Assembly (NCBI RefSeq): GCF_004116465.1
Contig: NZ_PDJV01000022.1
Span: 1-43,904, forward strand
Source of the DNA: Arcobacter sp. F2176
GTDB taxonomy: Bacteria; Campylobacterota; Campylobacteria; Campylobacterales; Arcobacteraceae
Direction of reading: 5' to 3'
Length of the DNA: 43,904 nt
Numbering within the stretch: the first letter of the stretch is position 1; each line of letters begins with the position of its first letter. This document shows, in pieces, positions 25,508 through 33,295 of this stretch. The notes below the pieces were generated by a model, which saw only the letters and a program-made list of their open reading frames with translations, had not been told where the DNA came from and did no database searches. The position numbers and the translations under genes are program-made.

Positions 25508-26053
25508 TTATAGGAGTGCATTGATTTGTTCTTCAATGACTTCAATGTCAACAGTTGGTTCGAATCGTGTTACAACATTTCCATTTTTATCAATTAAAAA
25601 CTTTGTAAAATTCCATTTGATAGATGGATCATTTTTATAGTTAGGATCAACTTTGGCTAGCATTTCATCCAATCCCTTTGATAGGGGATGTTTTGCATCA
25701 AATCCTTCAAATCCTTTTTGTCCAACTAAGTATGAAAATAGAGGTTCAGCATTATTACCATTAACATCAATTTTCCCAAAAATTGGAAATTGAATTCCAA
25801 ATCTTGAATTACAAAAGCTTGCTATTTCTGCATTGGTTCCTGGCGCTTGATTACCAAACTGATTGCAAGGAAAATCAATTATTTCAAATTTTTCACCTTT
25901 TAATTTTTCATATAATAGTTGTAACCCTTCATATTGAGAAGTAAATCCACACTCAGTTGCAGAATTAATAATTAATAAAACTTTCCCTTTATATTTATCT
26001 AAATTGACAACATTTCCGTAAGAGTCTTTCACTCTGAAATCGTAAATTGACAT
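25508..26053 (-). CDS. Glutathione peroxidase family protein
   Basis: A 181-residue thiol peroxidase of the BsaA/BtuE type. Peroxidatic Cys35 (A-T-E-C-G-F-T), Gln65 in F-P-C-N-Q-F-G-N-Q, and the Trp-Asn pair in I-K-W-N-F-T-K-F-L near 148 give the catalytic set. Cys replaces selenocysteine, and such enzymes commonly use thioredoxin. It reduces hydroperoxides in the cytoplasm. First gene of an operon with ohrR; promoter and operator are excellent. Confidence 0.93.
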   Translation of the reverse strand: MSIYDFRVKDSYGNVVNLDKYKGKVLLIINSATECGFTSQYEGLQLLYEKLKGEKFEIIDFPCNQFGNQAPGTNAEIASFCNSRFGIQFPIFGKIDVNGNNAEPLFSYLVGQKGFEGFDAKHPLSKGLDEMLAKVDPNYKNDPSIKWNFTKFLIDKNGNVVTRFEPTVDIEVIEEQINALL

Positions 26054-26081
26054 GTAAATCCTTTATTTATTTTTTAATTTT

Positions 26082-26110
26082 AATTGTGTACAATTAAATT
26101 GTACACAATT
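26082..26110. promoter_or_regulatory. OhrR-type operator before the peroxidase gene
   Basis: AATTGTGTACAATT (26082-26095), A, AATTGTACACAATT (26097-26110): perfect 14-base arms. The centre TACAATTAAATTGTA (26089-26103) is, as I recall it, identical to the Bacillus OhrR box. It covers the -10 box and transcription start of the peroxidase promoter. Confidence 0.85.
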
Positions 26111-26136
26111 ATATAAGGTTTTATTTTTTTTGTCAA
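26108..26136 (-). promoter_or_regulatory. Sigma-70 promoter of the peroxidase-ohrR operon
   Basis: On the minus strand, TTGACA (26136-26131), 17 bases, then TATAAT (26113-26108): both boxes match consensus with ideal spacing. The -10 box overlaps the OhrR-type operator, so bound repressor would block it. Confidence 0.85.
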
Positions 26137-26310
26137 GATAAAATATTTTTTCTTCACACATTTATAAAACGTTAGGTTATCTTTAACACTGGAGCTTATT
26201 TAATTTTTGAAAAATGAATATGCCAATGTAGAGTTGAGAATTATTACTTTCACAATTTGCAATATTTTTTCAAGCTAGATTAGATAGTGAACTTAAAATT
26301 TAAGTTTAGA

Positions 26311-26334
26311 TTTGATAGGAGTTCTCCTATCAAA
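26311..26334. terminator. Strong hairpin in the gap between doxX and the peroxidase promoter
   Basis: TTTGATAGGAG and CTCCTATCAAA are 11-base complementary arms joined by TT. It could end the doxX transcript coming from the right or an unseen one from the left. The stretch 26137-26310 holds no gene that I can support. Confidence 0.6.
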
Positions 26335-26371
26335 ATTTCTTTGGCATGGAATACTAAAATCAAAATGATGA

Positions 26372-26388
26372 TTTTGATAATTTATATC
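26372..26388 (+). promoter_or_regulatory. TTTTGATAATYTATATC motif, copy 3
   Basis: TTTTGATAATTTATATC, identical to copy 1 at 22159-22175, again with an inverted ATCAAAAT just upstream. It is next to the 3' end of doxX, with no gene start to regulate, so it may be a relic. Confidence 0.35.
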
Positions 26389-26391
26389 TAT

Positions 26392-26823
26392 TTATTTTTT
26401 AAATATAAAATTATCAAGTGATATTTTTCCAGCTCCATGGGTAAGAAAAATTCCTAAAAATAATAAGTAGTATAAAGGTACTTCAAATCCATTATCTCCA
26501 GCTCCAAAACCATTTCCTAGATGTACTGTAAAAATAGCAACTACCATTACAACCATTAAAGGAATAGATATTAGTCTAGTAAATAGCCCAAGAGTTAATA
26601 AAACAACACCTAAAATTTCAGTTGTTGCAGCCATATATGCATTTATAATAGGGAAAGGGATTCCAATTGATTCAAACCATTGTGCTATACTACCAATATC
26701 TGCCCACTTTTTCATTGCAGGATCATAGAAACCATAAGCAAGAACTAATCTAGCTAAAAGTAAAAACAGTGATTGAATATTTTCAAAAACTCCAAAGATT
26801 TGATTATATAGTTTTACAAACAT
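26392..26823 (-). CDS. DoxX family membrane protein
   Basis: A 143-residue inner-membrane protein with four helices: L-F-L-L-L-A-R-L-V-L-A-Y-G-F-Y near 18-32, T-T-E-I-L-G-V-V-L-L-T-L-G-L-F-T-R near 67, M-V-V-M-V-V-A-I-F-T-V-H near 90, and Y-Y-L-L-F-L-G-I-F-L near 117. DoxX proteins are linked to thiosulfate oxidation or thiol stress membranes, but the function of this one is not known. Monocistronic by context. Confidence 0.85.
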   Translation of the reverse strand: MFVKLYNQIFGVFENIQSLFLLLARLVLAYGFYDPAMKKWADIGSIAQWFESIGIPFPIINAYMAATTEILGVVLLTLGLFTRLISIPLMVVMVVAIFTVHLGNGFGAGDNGFEVPLYYLLFLGIFLTHGAGKISLDNFIFKK

Positions 26824-26937
26824 TTTTTATCCTTCTTTATTTATTTTTATTATATTCTCTAAATATTTACTTTTTGTGTATTAATATTTTATTATAATAA
26901 CAAATGTAATAAAAAATATCAAGAAAAAGGTTATAAA

Positions 26938-27282
26938 ATGTCTAAATCAAACTTATTAATAGTCTGGTCAAATCAAGATAAAGAAGTTGCAAATAAATTT
27001 CCTTTGCTTTATTCTTCTGTAATATTAGAAAGAAAATATTGGAAGAAAGCTCATTTAATGCTATGGGGACCTTCAATAAAACTTGTAAAAAAAGATAAAA
27101 AAATTCAAAAAAAACTACTAGAAATCCAAAAAACAGGTGTAAAAATGAGTGCTTGTATAGTGTGTGTTGAAGATTATAAAGCTATAAAAGAATTGGAAAA
27201 ACTAAATATAAAAATAGAACATACAGGTGAGTTACTAACAAAAGCTTTAAAAAGTGAGAAGTGGTCAGTAATGACTATTTAG
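26938..27282 (+). CDS. DsrE-like family protein
   Basis: A 114-residue soluble protein of the DsrE/F-like fold: L-M-L-W-G-P-S-I-K-L near 40-50, G-V-K-M-S-A-C-I-V-C-V-E-D-Y near 69-82 with two cysteines in the place where family members carry the sulfur-handling Cys, and the end L-K-S-E-K-W-S-V-M-T-I. Such proteins carry or sense sulfane sulfur; the exact role here is unknown. It is convergent with a Nudix gene across a shared hairpin. Confidence 0.8.
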   Translation: MSKSNLLIVWSNQDKEVANKFPLLYSSVILERKYWKKAHLMLWGPSIKLVKKDKKIQKKLLEIQKTGVKMSACIVCVEDYKAIKELEKLNIKIEHTGELLTKALKSEKWSVMTI

Positions 27283-27310
27283 AAGATTAATATCTTCTTA
27301 ATAGGTCATT
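27270..27310. terminator. Shared 3' hairpin of the DsrE-like and Nudix genes
   Basis: AATGAC..TATT..AGAAGAT pairs with ATCTTCT..AATA..GTCATT around a TAAT loop. Both stop codons lie inside. No strong T run follows on either side, so it may stabilise 3' ends rather than terminate on its own. Confidence 0.5.
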
Positions 27311-27943
27311 TAAAATAACAGCTGTTAAACCCCAAATAACTTTTTTCTTATATTTATAAACATAAACTTTGTGTTTTTTATTTCCCCAAGGTTTTTGATA
27401 GGCTTCAGGAAGTCCTAATTCATCAACGGGGAAATAAACCTCTTTATTTCCATTTTCATCTATGTGATAAGGTTTTACTTCTGTTCTTAGATTATAAATT
27501 TCTGGTTCATTTTGTTTAAAATAATCCAATGGAATTAAATAAGTATTTTCAACTTCATTTTTATCTATATTCATATTTTTTATAGCTTTTTTCTTTATAA
27601 TTCCAATAAAAGGCTCAATTATAGTTCCAAAAGAAGCTACCATAGTATCAAGTTGACCAATTATTTTTATATCTTTTCTAGAAATACCTAATTCTTCTTC
27701 TGTTTCTCTAAGTGCTGTTTGTTTAAAATTTTTATCTATACCTTCTTCATATCCTCCACCAGGAAAACAAATATCTCCACCTTGTTTTATTCCCATAGCT
27801 CTTTTTTGAAAAAGTATAAAATACTGACCTTTTATTTTTACAAAAGGTATTAAAACGGCACTATTAAAAAATCTATCTCTACCCATTACACCAGGATTTT
27901 TTGGCAAATTTGTTATAAGTTTTTTAAATCCATTTTTATTCAT
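27287..27943 (-). CDS. Nudix hydrolase, coenzyme A pyrophosphatase-like
   Basis: A 218-residue Nudix enzyme. The box G-G-G-Y-E-E-G ... R-E-T-E-E-E-L-G at about 62-86 carries the metal-binding glutamates. The preceding segment (F-N-S-A-V-L-I-P near 26, then G-G-D-I-C-F-P-G-G-G) is like NudL/CoA diphosphatases, but the definitive UPF0035 motif is only partly present, so the substrate is tentative. The stop is one base before the bioA start region, which suggests co-transcription with bioA. Confidence 0.83.
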   Translation of the reverse strand: MNKNGFKKLITNLPKNPGVMGRDRFFNSAVLIPFVKIKGQYFILFQKRAMGIKQGGDICFPGGGYEEGIDKNFKQTALRETEEELGISRKDIKIIGQLDTMVASFGTIIEPFIGIIKKKAIKNMNIDKNEVENTYLIPLDYFKQNEPEIYNLRTEVKPYHIDENGNKEVYFPVDELGLPEAYQKPWGNKKHKVYVYKYKKKVIWGLTAVILNDLLRRY

Positions 27944-27944
27944 C

Positions 27945-29210
27945 TTATCTCTTTATACTTTTTATTGATTCAACCATAGTTTTAGCAACTTTTCTTAAAT
28001 CATCATCTTCTATTGTATAAGCAACTATAGAATAAATAAGTTTACCAAAAGGTCTTATCCAAACTCCATTTTTCACACAATAATCTTGTATCTCTTGAGC
28101 ACAACTATCATCATGTAGTTCAATTATTCCAATTACTCCTATATTTCTCACATCTTTTACTATAGATAAATCTTTTAACTCTTTTAATTCTTCTGAAAAT
28201 ATCTCTTCAATATTAGAAACTCTTTTTTCCCAAGGAGTTTCTAAAAGTAATTCAATAGATGCAATAGCAACACTACAAGCTAATGGATTAGCCATAAAAG
28301 TTGGTCCATGCATAAGTACACCTATTTCACTATTTGATATAGTATCACTTACTTCTTTTGTTGTAAGCATTGATGCCATTGTCATATAACCACCAGTCAA
28401 ACCTTTTCCTAAAGTCATAATGTCTGGTTTTATATTTGCATGTTCACAAGCAAACATTTTTCCAGTATGTCCAAAACCTGTAGCAATCTCATCAGCTATA
28501 AGTAAAATATCATATTTTGTGCATAATTCTCTTGCTTTTTGTAAATAAGTTGGATTATATATTCTCATACCACCTGCCCCTTGAACGATTGGCTCAAGTA
28601 TAAATCCAGCAAGTTCATTATGATGTTTTTCAAATTTTTCTTCTAATTGTTTTAAAGAAGCTGTACAATCACTATCAAAACCTAACTCAGGCTCTTGTGT
28701 AAAAATATGTTGGGGCAAATATGAACCATAAACAGTATGCATAGAGTTCTTTTGATCACATACACTCATTGCACCTAAAGTATCACCATGATAAGCATTA
28801 TTTAAAGCCAAAAATTTAAATTTTTCTTTCCCCTTTGCTTTTTGATAAAGTAATGCAGTTTTTAGTGCAACTTCAACTGAAACAGAACCACTGTCACATA
28901 AAAAAACAGAATTTAGACCTGTTAAATCAACTAATAATTTTGACAGAATCGCTGCATTTTCATGGGCAAGACCTCCAAACATAACATGAGGCATAATATC
29001 AACTTGTTTTTTTAATGCATCATTTAATTTTGGGTGATTGTATCCGTGAATAGCACTCCACCAAGAACTCATTCCATCTATTAATTTTGTATCATCACTT
29101 AAAAATATAAAAGTTTTATCAGTTTTTTTTACAGGTAAAAGTTTTGTTTTAGATGGAAGAGAATTATAAGGGTGCCAAACATGCTTTTTATCTATTTCTA
29201 ACCAATTCAA
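27945..29210 (-). CDS. bioA: Adenosylmethionine-8-amino-7-oxononanoate aminotransferase
   Basis: A 421-residue PLP enzyme of biotin synthesis that makes 7,8-diaminopelargonate from KAPA, using S-adenosylmethionine as amino donor. H-V-W-H-P-Y near 10, D-G-M-S-S-W-W-S-A-I-H-G near 45, N-A-Y-H-G-D-T-L-G-A-M near 140, D-E-I-A-T-G-F-G near 240, and the PLP Lys in T-L-G-K-G-L-T-G-G. Other bio genes are not in the window. The gene downstream (Nudix) starts one base after its stop. Confidence 0.95.
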   Translation of the reverse strand: MNWLEIDKKHVWHPYNSLPSKTKLLPVKKTDKTFIFLSDDTKLIDGMSSWWSAIHGYNHPKLNDALKKQVDIMPHVMFGGLAHENAAILSKLLVDLTGLNSVFLCDSGSVSVEVALKTALLYQKAKGKEKFKFLALNNAYHGDTLGAMSVCDQKNSMHTVYGSYLPQHIFTQEPELGFDSDCTASLKQLEEKFEKHHNELAGFILEPIVQGAGGMRIYNPTYLQKARELCTKYDILLIADEIATGFGHTGKMFACEHANIKPDIMTLGKGLTGGYMTMASMLTTKEVSDTISNSEIGVLMHGPTFMANPLACSVAIASIELLLETPWEKRVSNIEEIFSEELKELKDLSIVKDVRNIGVIGIIELHDDSCAQEIQDYCVKNGVWIRPFGKLIYSIVAYTIEDDDLRKVAKTMVESIKSIKR

Positions 29211-29256
29211 TATAATTCCTCATTTAATTTATTAAAAGATTATATCAAAATTAAAA

Positions 29257-31845
29257 TTATTCACCATAAAAAGTAATTGTAAATAAAGCACCTTTATATT
29301 TTTCATTTTCATATTCATATTTGCTATTTAACACTTCAATTTGTCCATCCATATGCTTTGTTATTATTTGATGGCTCATGTATAATCCAATACCAGTACC
29401 TTGACTTTTATGTTTTGTTGTAAAATATGGATCAAATATTTTATCAATAATTGAAGAGTTAATTCCACCTGCATTATCTTTTATTTTAATAACAATTTTT
29501 GATTTTTCTTTTAAGATATCTAAAAAAATAATTCTTTTATTTACTTTTGCTTCACAAAAAGCATCTTTAGCATTATTTAATATATTAATAAATACATGAA
29601 CCAATTCTGATTCATATCCTACTATTTCTACTTTTTCAATATTTTTAATTATTGTTATCTTTTCATTATTTAACTTTAAACTTAAGACATTTAAGCTTTT
29701 TTCAAAACATGATTCCAATGAAAATTTATCTTTATCTTTACTAGGTTTAAAGAAATATTTAAAGTCATCAATTGTTTGTGATAAATAAGAAGATGACTTT
29801 AAAATTGATTCTAAAGTATCTGTTAAAAATGCATCATCTAAAAGTTCTAATTCTTTTTTTAATTTTATTCCACTAGCTCCCATAGTTATCACAGAAAGGG
29901 GTTGTCTCCATTGATGTGCAATATTTTCTAACATCTCTCCCATAGAAGCCAATTTTGATTGTCTTTGTAAAAGATGGTCTTTTTTTAGATTTTTTTCTAC
30001 TTCTTCATTTATTCTTTTTTCAAGTTCACTATTTATTTTCAATAATTCTTCTGTTTTTTGTTTTACTTTGTCATTTAGTGATTTATTCATTCCACTTAAA
30101 ACTTTATGTCTATACATAAAAGCTAAAAATATTACTCCTGCAATAAATAAAGTTATCCAAAGGTAAGTAAAATCAGTACTTTTTTTATATTCTATTGTCA
30201 CCCATGACTTAATAAGTGCTTCAATTTTTGCATCATCAATATCATTAACTGCTCTACTTATAATCTCAAATAGAATTTTATTTTCTTTTCTAACAGCAAC
30301 TCTTAAATTTGAATCAATATCAAGTTTATTAGAAATCTTTAGATTTGAATTATCATCATACAGTCTATATAAAGTTGTATATAATAAATCAACATGACCA
30401 TCAATTTTATTATTTAAAACTTTTTTAATACCTTCATCCAAACTTTCTACACCTATAAACTGTATATCAGGATATTTTTCTTTAACTCGTTTACTTATAT
30501 TATAACTAGCATTTATTCCTATTTTTTTATTTTTTAATGTACTTAAACTATCTACAAAAGGAAAGTTTTGTTTTGTAATTAGAACAAAAGGAATATTGAC
30601 ATATGGCTTTGTAAAATTAGCATATTTTTCTCTCTCTTTTGTTTTTTCTAAAGAAGCAAAAATATCACACTTTTTATTTTTGAACAAATCAACATAATTT
30701 TTAAATTTATCATCTTTTATTACTTCAAATTCCATACCAGTTTTTTCTTTAATTATCTTAAAATAATCTGCTATAAAACCCTTAAATTCATTCTTTTCAA
30801 AATAACTATAAGGTTTAATATTAGGAATAATGCACATTTTAAATTTATTATTTTTATTTAAATAAGAAATCTCTTCTTTAGATAAAAATATCTTTTTATT
30901 ATCATTTGTATAATAAATAAATTTTTTGGCATCAGTTTTTTTAGGTATTAAACCCATTACATTATACAAATCATAAATTCTTTGTACTTTATCTTCTTTT
31001 ATTTCGCCTAAAATCTTTGTATCTTGGTAAGATAATTTTTTTAGTTCTTCACCTTCGAAGATTAGGGCTTTTTTTGTAATATGTTGAGAATTATATTTTT
31101 TTGATATTAAATTAGCTGTCTCTTCTATATGGGAATAAGCATATTCCCAACCTTTTAAAGATGCTTTTTTAAAAGCTGCTACTGTAGCAAAATGGTTATT
31201 TATCATATCTTCACTAGTAAACAAGAAATCACTATACATATCAAATCCATAATCTTTTGGATCAAATATTTTGTATTGAATTCCTCTTTCAACAAGATCA
31301 AATGGTGATTTTGAAATATATGCTGAGATAATATCTGTTTTTTTATTGATTAAGTCATTTATATTATGTGTATGTTTTATAAAATGCAATTGTTCGAATT
31401 TTACTTTTTTTGAACTAATCATAGCTTTGATAGAAACTTCACTAGAATCATCATCTGTGGTCATAATTTTCTTATTTACAAAATCTTCTACTTTATTTAT
31501 GTTTTTATTTGTAGTTATTAAAATTAGAGGTGTTGATTGAAATAAAGAATAAAGAGCAACTATTTTTTTGCCTTTTGCTCTATCTAGTATTAAAGTTTCT
31601 CTTCCAATTCCAAAATCAGCTTTGCCCTCATCTACTTCTTTAGGCGCATGAATTCCAAAATTGAATGGTTTTATTTCCACATCCAAACCTAGATTTTCAT
31701 AGTAACCTTTTTCTTTTGCAATATAATATCCTGCAAACTGAAATTGATCAAACCAAGATAACTGTAAGCTAACTTTTTTTAATGCTTTAGCACTTAAAGT
31801 TTCAAAAGAAATAATTATCAATATAGATATAAATATTAATCTCAA
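29257..31845 (-). CDS. Sensor histidine kinase with two fused solute-binding domains
   Basis: An 862-residue kinase. Signal peptide 1-20; an NMT1/THI5-like binding domain at about 24-250 (L-Q-L-S-W-F-D-Q-F-Q-F-A-G-Y-Y); a family-3 solute-binding domain at about 335-555 (P-Y-S-Y-F-E-K-N-E-F-K-G-F, A-N-F-T-K-P-Y); a membrane helix at 559-579; a coiled coil at 585-630; HisKA with His644 (N-I-A-H-Q-W-R-Q-P-L); and a HATPase ending G-T-G-I-G-L-Y-M-S. It should sense one or two small periplasmic ligands. NMT1/THI5 domains often bind pyrimidine-, nitrate- or taurine-like ligands; the ligand here is unknown. No regulator gene is adjacent. It precedes bioA on the same strand. Confidence 0.85.
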   Translation of the reverse strand: MRLIFISILIIISFETLSAKALKKVSLQLSWFDQFQFAGYYIAKEKGYYENLGLDVEIKPFNFGIHAPKEVDEGKADFGIGRETLILDRAKGKKIVALYSLFQSTPLILITTNKNINKVEDFVNKKIMTTDDDSSEVSIKAMISSKKVKFEQLHFIKHTHNINDLINKKTDIISAYISKSPFDLVERGIQYKIFDPKDYGFDMYSDFLFTSEDMINNHFATVAAFKKASLKGWEYAYSHIEETANLISKKYNSQHITKKALIFEGEELKKLSYQDTKILGEIKEDKVQRIYDLYNVMGLIPKKTDAKKFIYYTNDNKKIFLSKEEISYLNKNNKFKMCIIPNIKPYSYFEKNEFKGFIADYFKIIKEKTGMEFEVIKDDKFKNYVDLFKNKKCDIFASLEKTKEREKYANFTKPYVNIPFVLITKQNFPFVDSLSTLKNKKIGINASYNISKRVKEKYPDIQFIGVESLDEGIKKVLNNKIDGHVDLLYTTLYRLYDDNSNLKISNKLDIDSNLRVAVRKENKILFEIISRAVNDIDDAKIEALIKSWVTIEYKKSTDFTYLWITLFIAGVIFLAFMYRHKVLSGMNKSLNDKVKQKTEELLKINSELEKRINEEVEKNLKKDHLLQRQSKLASMGEMLENIAHQWRQPLSVITMGASGIKLKKELELLDDAFLTDTLESILKSSSYLSQTIDDFKYFFKPSKDKDKFSLESCFEKSLNVLSLKLNNEKITIIKNIEKVEIVGYESELVHVFINILNNAKDAFCEAKVNKRIIFLDILKEKSKIVIKIKDNAGGINSSIIDKIFDPYFTTKHKSQGTGIGLYMSHQIITKHMDGQIEVLNSKYEYENEKYKGALFTITFYGE

Positions 31846-31907
31846 CTTAACTCCTCGATAGTGTTAAGATTATATCTAAATTACATATAAAATATCTCTA
31901 AACTATT

Positions 31908-33164
31908 CTAAACTATTTTTTGTTGTTCATCAACCCAATCTTGATCTTGTCTTGGATCGATTTCTGGCATAACAGAACTAGAAGTAACTGGTACATTCAC
32001 AAAAACACTCATATCATCATCCGCTACTCTTTTTTTAGATAATGAATAAAGGGCTAAATAAACCCCTAAAATTGCAAAAATAATAAATAATGTTTGGTAT
32101 CCAAAATAATTAAAGCCAAGCCCTATAATAATTGGTGCAATAAAAGAGCCTGTTCCATATGCAAAAAGTAAAGCTCTAGAAATCTCTACTATATCTTTAT
32201 TTTCATCAATAACATCATTAGCACGAGATAAACTTAAAGGATAAATACAAAAAATACTAGCCCCTAATAAAATCCCCAAAGCATATATCAATAAATCATT
32301 GGAAGGTAAAAAAATAAATAATAATGAAACAACAGTTGTAAAAAAACCAGTTACTGAAATAAGTTTTCGTCTACCATAAATATCTGAAAGTTTTCCTATT
32401 GGCCATTGGGAAATTAATCCGCCTAAAATAGTAAATGCCATAAAAAAAGATAATACTTCTTTAGAATCATAAATTTTGATAATATATAAAGGAATCATTG
32501 TAAAAAATCCACCAACTAAAAACCCACTTATAAAACTTCCTGTTAAAGCTAAAGGAACCACATTATAAAGTTTTGGGAAACTATATCTTTCAAATGGTTT
32601 AAGAATAGGCTCTTTAATTTTTGTCATTGCTATAAAAACAACAGAAAAAAGTACTAAAACTGCACCTATAGAAAAAATAATATGATCTAAATCTTCATCA
32701 ATATTTAATAATAACTGACCAATAGCATTTGAAAGATAAAAAACAGTTGTATATATGGCTAATATTTGTCCTCTTTGTTCATTTGAACTCTTTTCATTTA
32801 ACCAACTCTCTAATATAATCAATAATCCATAATATGCAAATCCACAAATAAGCCGAAGAATAGCCCAAAAAAATTCATTTAAAAACATAGAATGTAGTAA
32901 AAATGTAATAACCATAATAGATGCAAAAGTAACAAAACTTCTTATATGCCCAATATTTGTAATAATTTTTTGACTAAAAATAGAAGATGCCATAGCACCT
33001 AAGAAAAATGCAGCATTAATTAAACCAATAACCATATCAGAAGATCCATGTTCTTTAAGAAACAGACCTATAAAAGTCATAATCATCCCATATCCAATGG
33101 CTAAAAAACCAATTGAAAAGAATAACGAAGATATAGCTATAAAAACTGATTTTGTTGCTTGCAT
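31908..33164 (-). CDS. MFS transporter, YcaD-like
   Basis: A 418-residue, 12-helix permease. S-I-G-F-L-A-I-G-Y-G-M near 15, then the loop-2 region Q-K-I-I-T-N-I-G-H-I-R-S near 68, and D-I-Y-G-R-R-K-L-I near 265. It ends in a charged, Asp/Pro-rich cytoplasmic tail. An ATG 25 codons upstream at 33239 is in frame, but AGAGGTG directly before the ATG at 33164 marks the real start. Downstream of poxB on the same strand. Substrate unknown. Confidence 0.82.
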   Translation of the reverse strand: MQATKSVFIAISSLFFSIGFLAIGYGMIMTFIGLFLKEHGSSDMVIGLINAAFFLGAMASSIFSQKIITNIGHIRSFVTFASIMVITFLLHSMFLNEFFWAILRLICGFAYYGLLIILESWLNEKSSNEQRGQILAIYTTVFYLSNAIGQLLLNIDEDLDHIIFSIGAVLVLFSVVFIAMTKIKEPILKPFERYSFPKLYNVVPLALTGSFISGFLVGGFFTMIPLYIIKIYDSKEVLSFFMAFTILGGLISQWPIGKLSDIYGRRKLISVTGFFTTVVSLLFIFLPSNDLLIYALGILLGASIFCIYPLSLSRANDVIDENKDIVEISRALLFAYGTGSFIAPIIIGLGFNYFGYQTLFIIFAILGVYLALYSLSKKRVADDDMSVFVNVPVTSSSVMPEIDPRQDQDWVDEQQKIV

Positions 33165-33295
33165 TTCACCTCTTTTGTTTATTTTTCGTGATAATAGTAG
33201 ATATATGATTAGAAAGTAATAAAGTGTAAAATATTCCACTAATTGTTTATATTATTTTACACTATCCTCTACAAATTTTATTCAAATAAGAAATT

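Noticed and set aside
33165-33239. A 25-residue N-terminal extension of the MFS permease
   Set aside because: A strong ribosome site lies directly before the internal ATG at 33164; the extension would add an odd extra helix.
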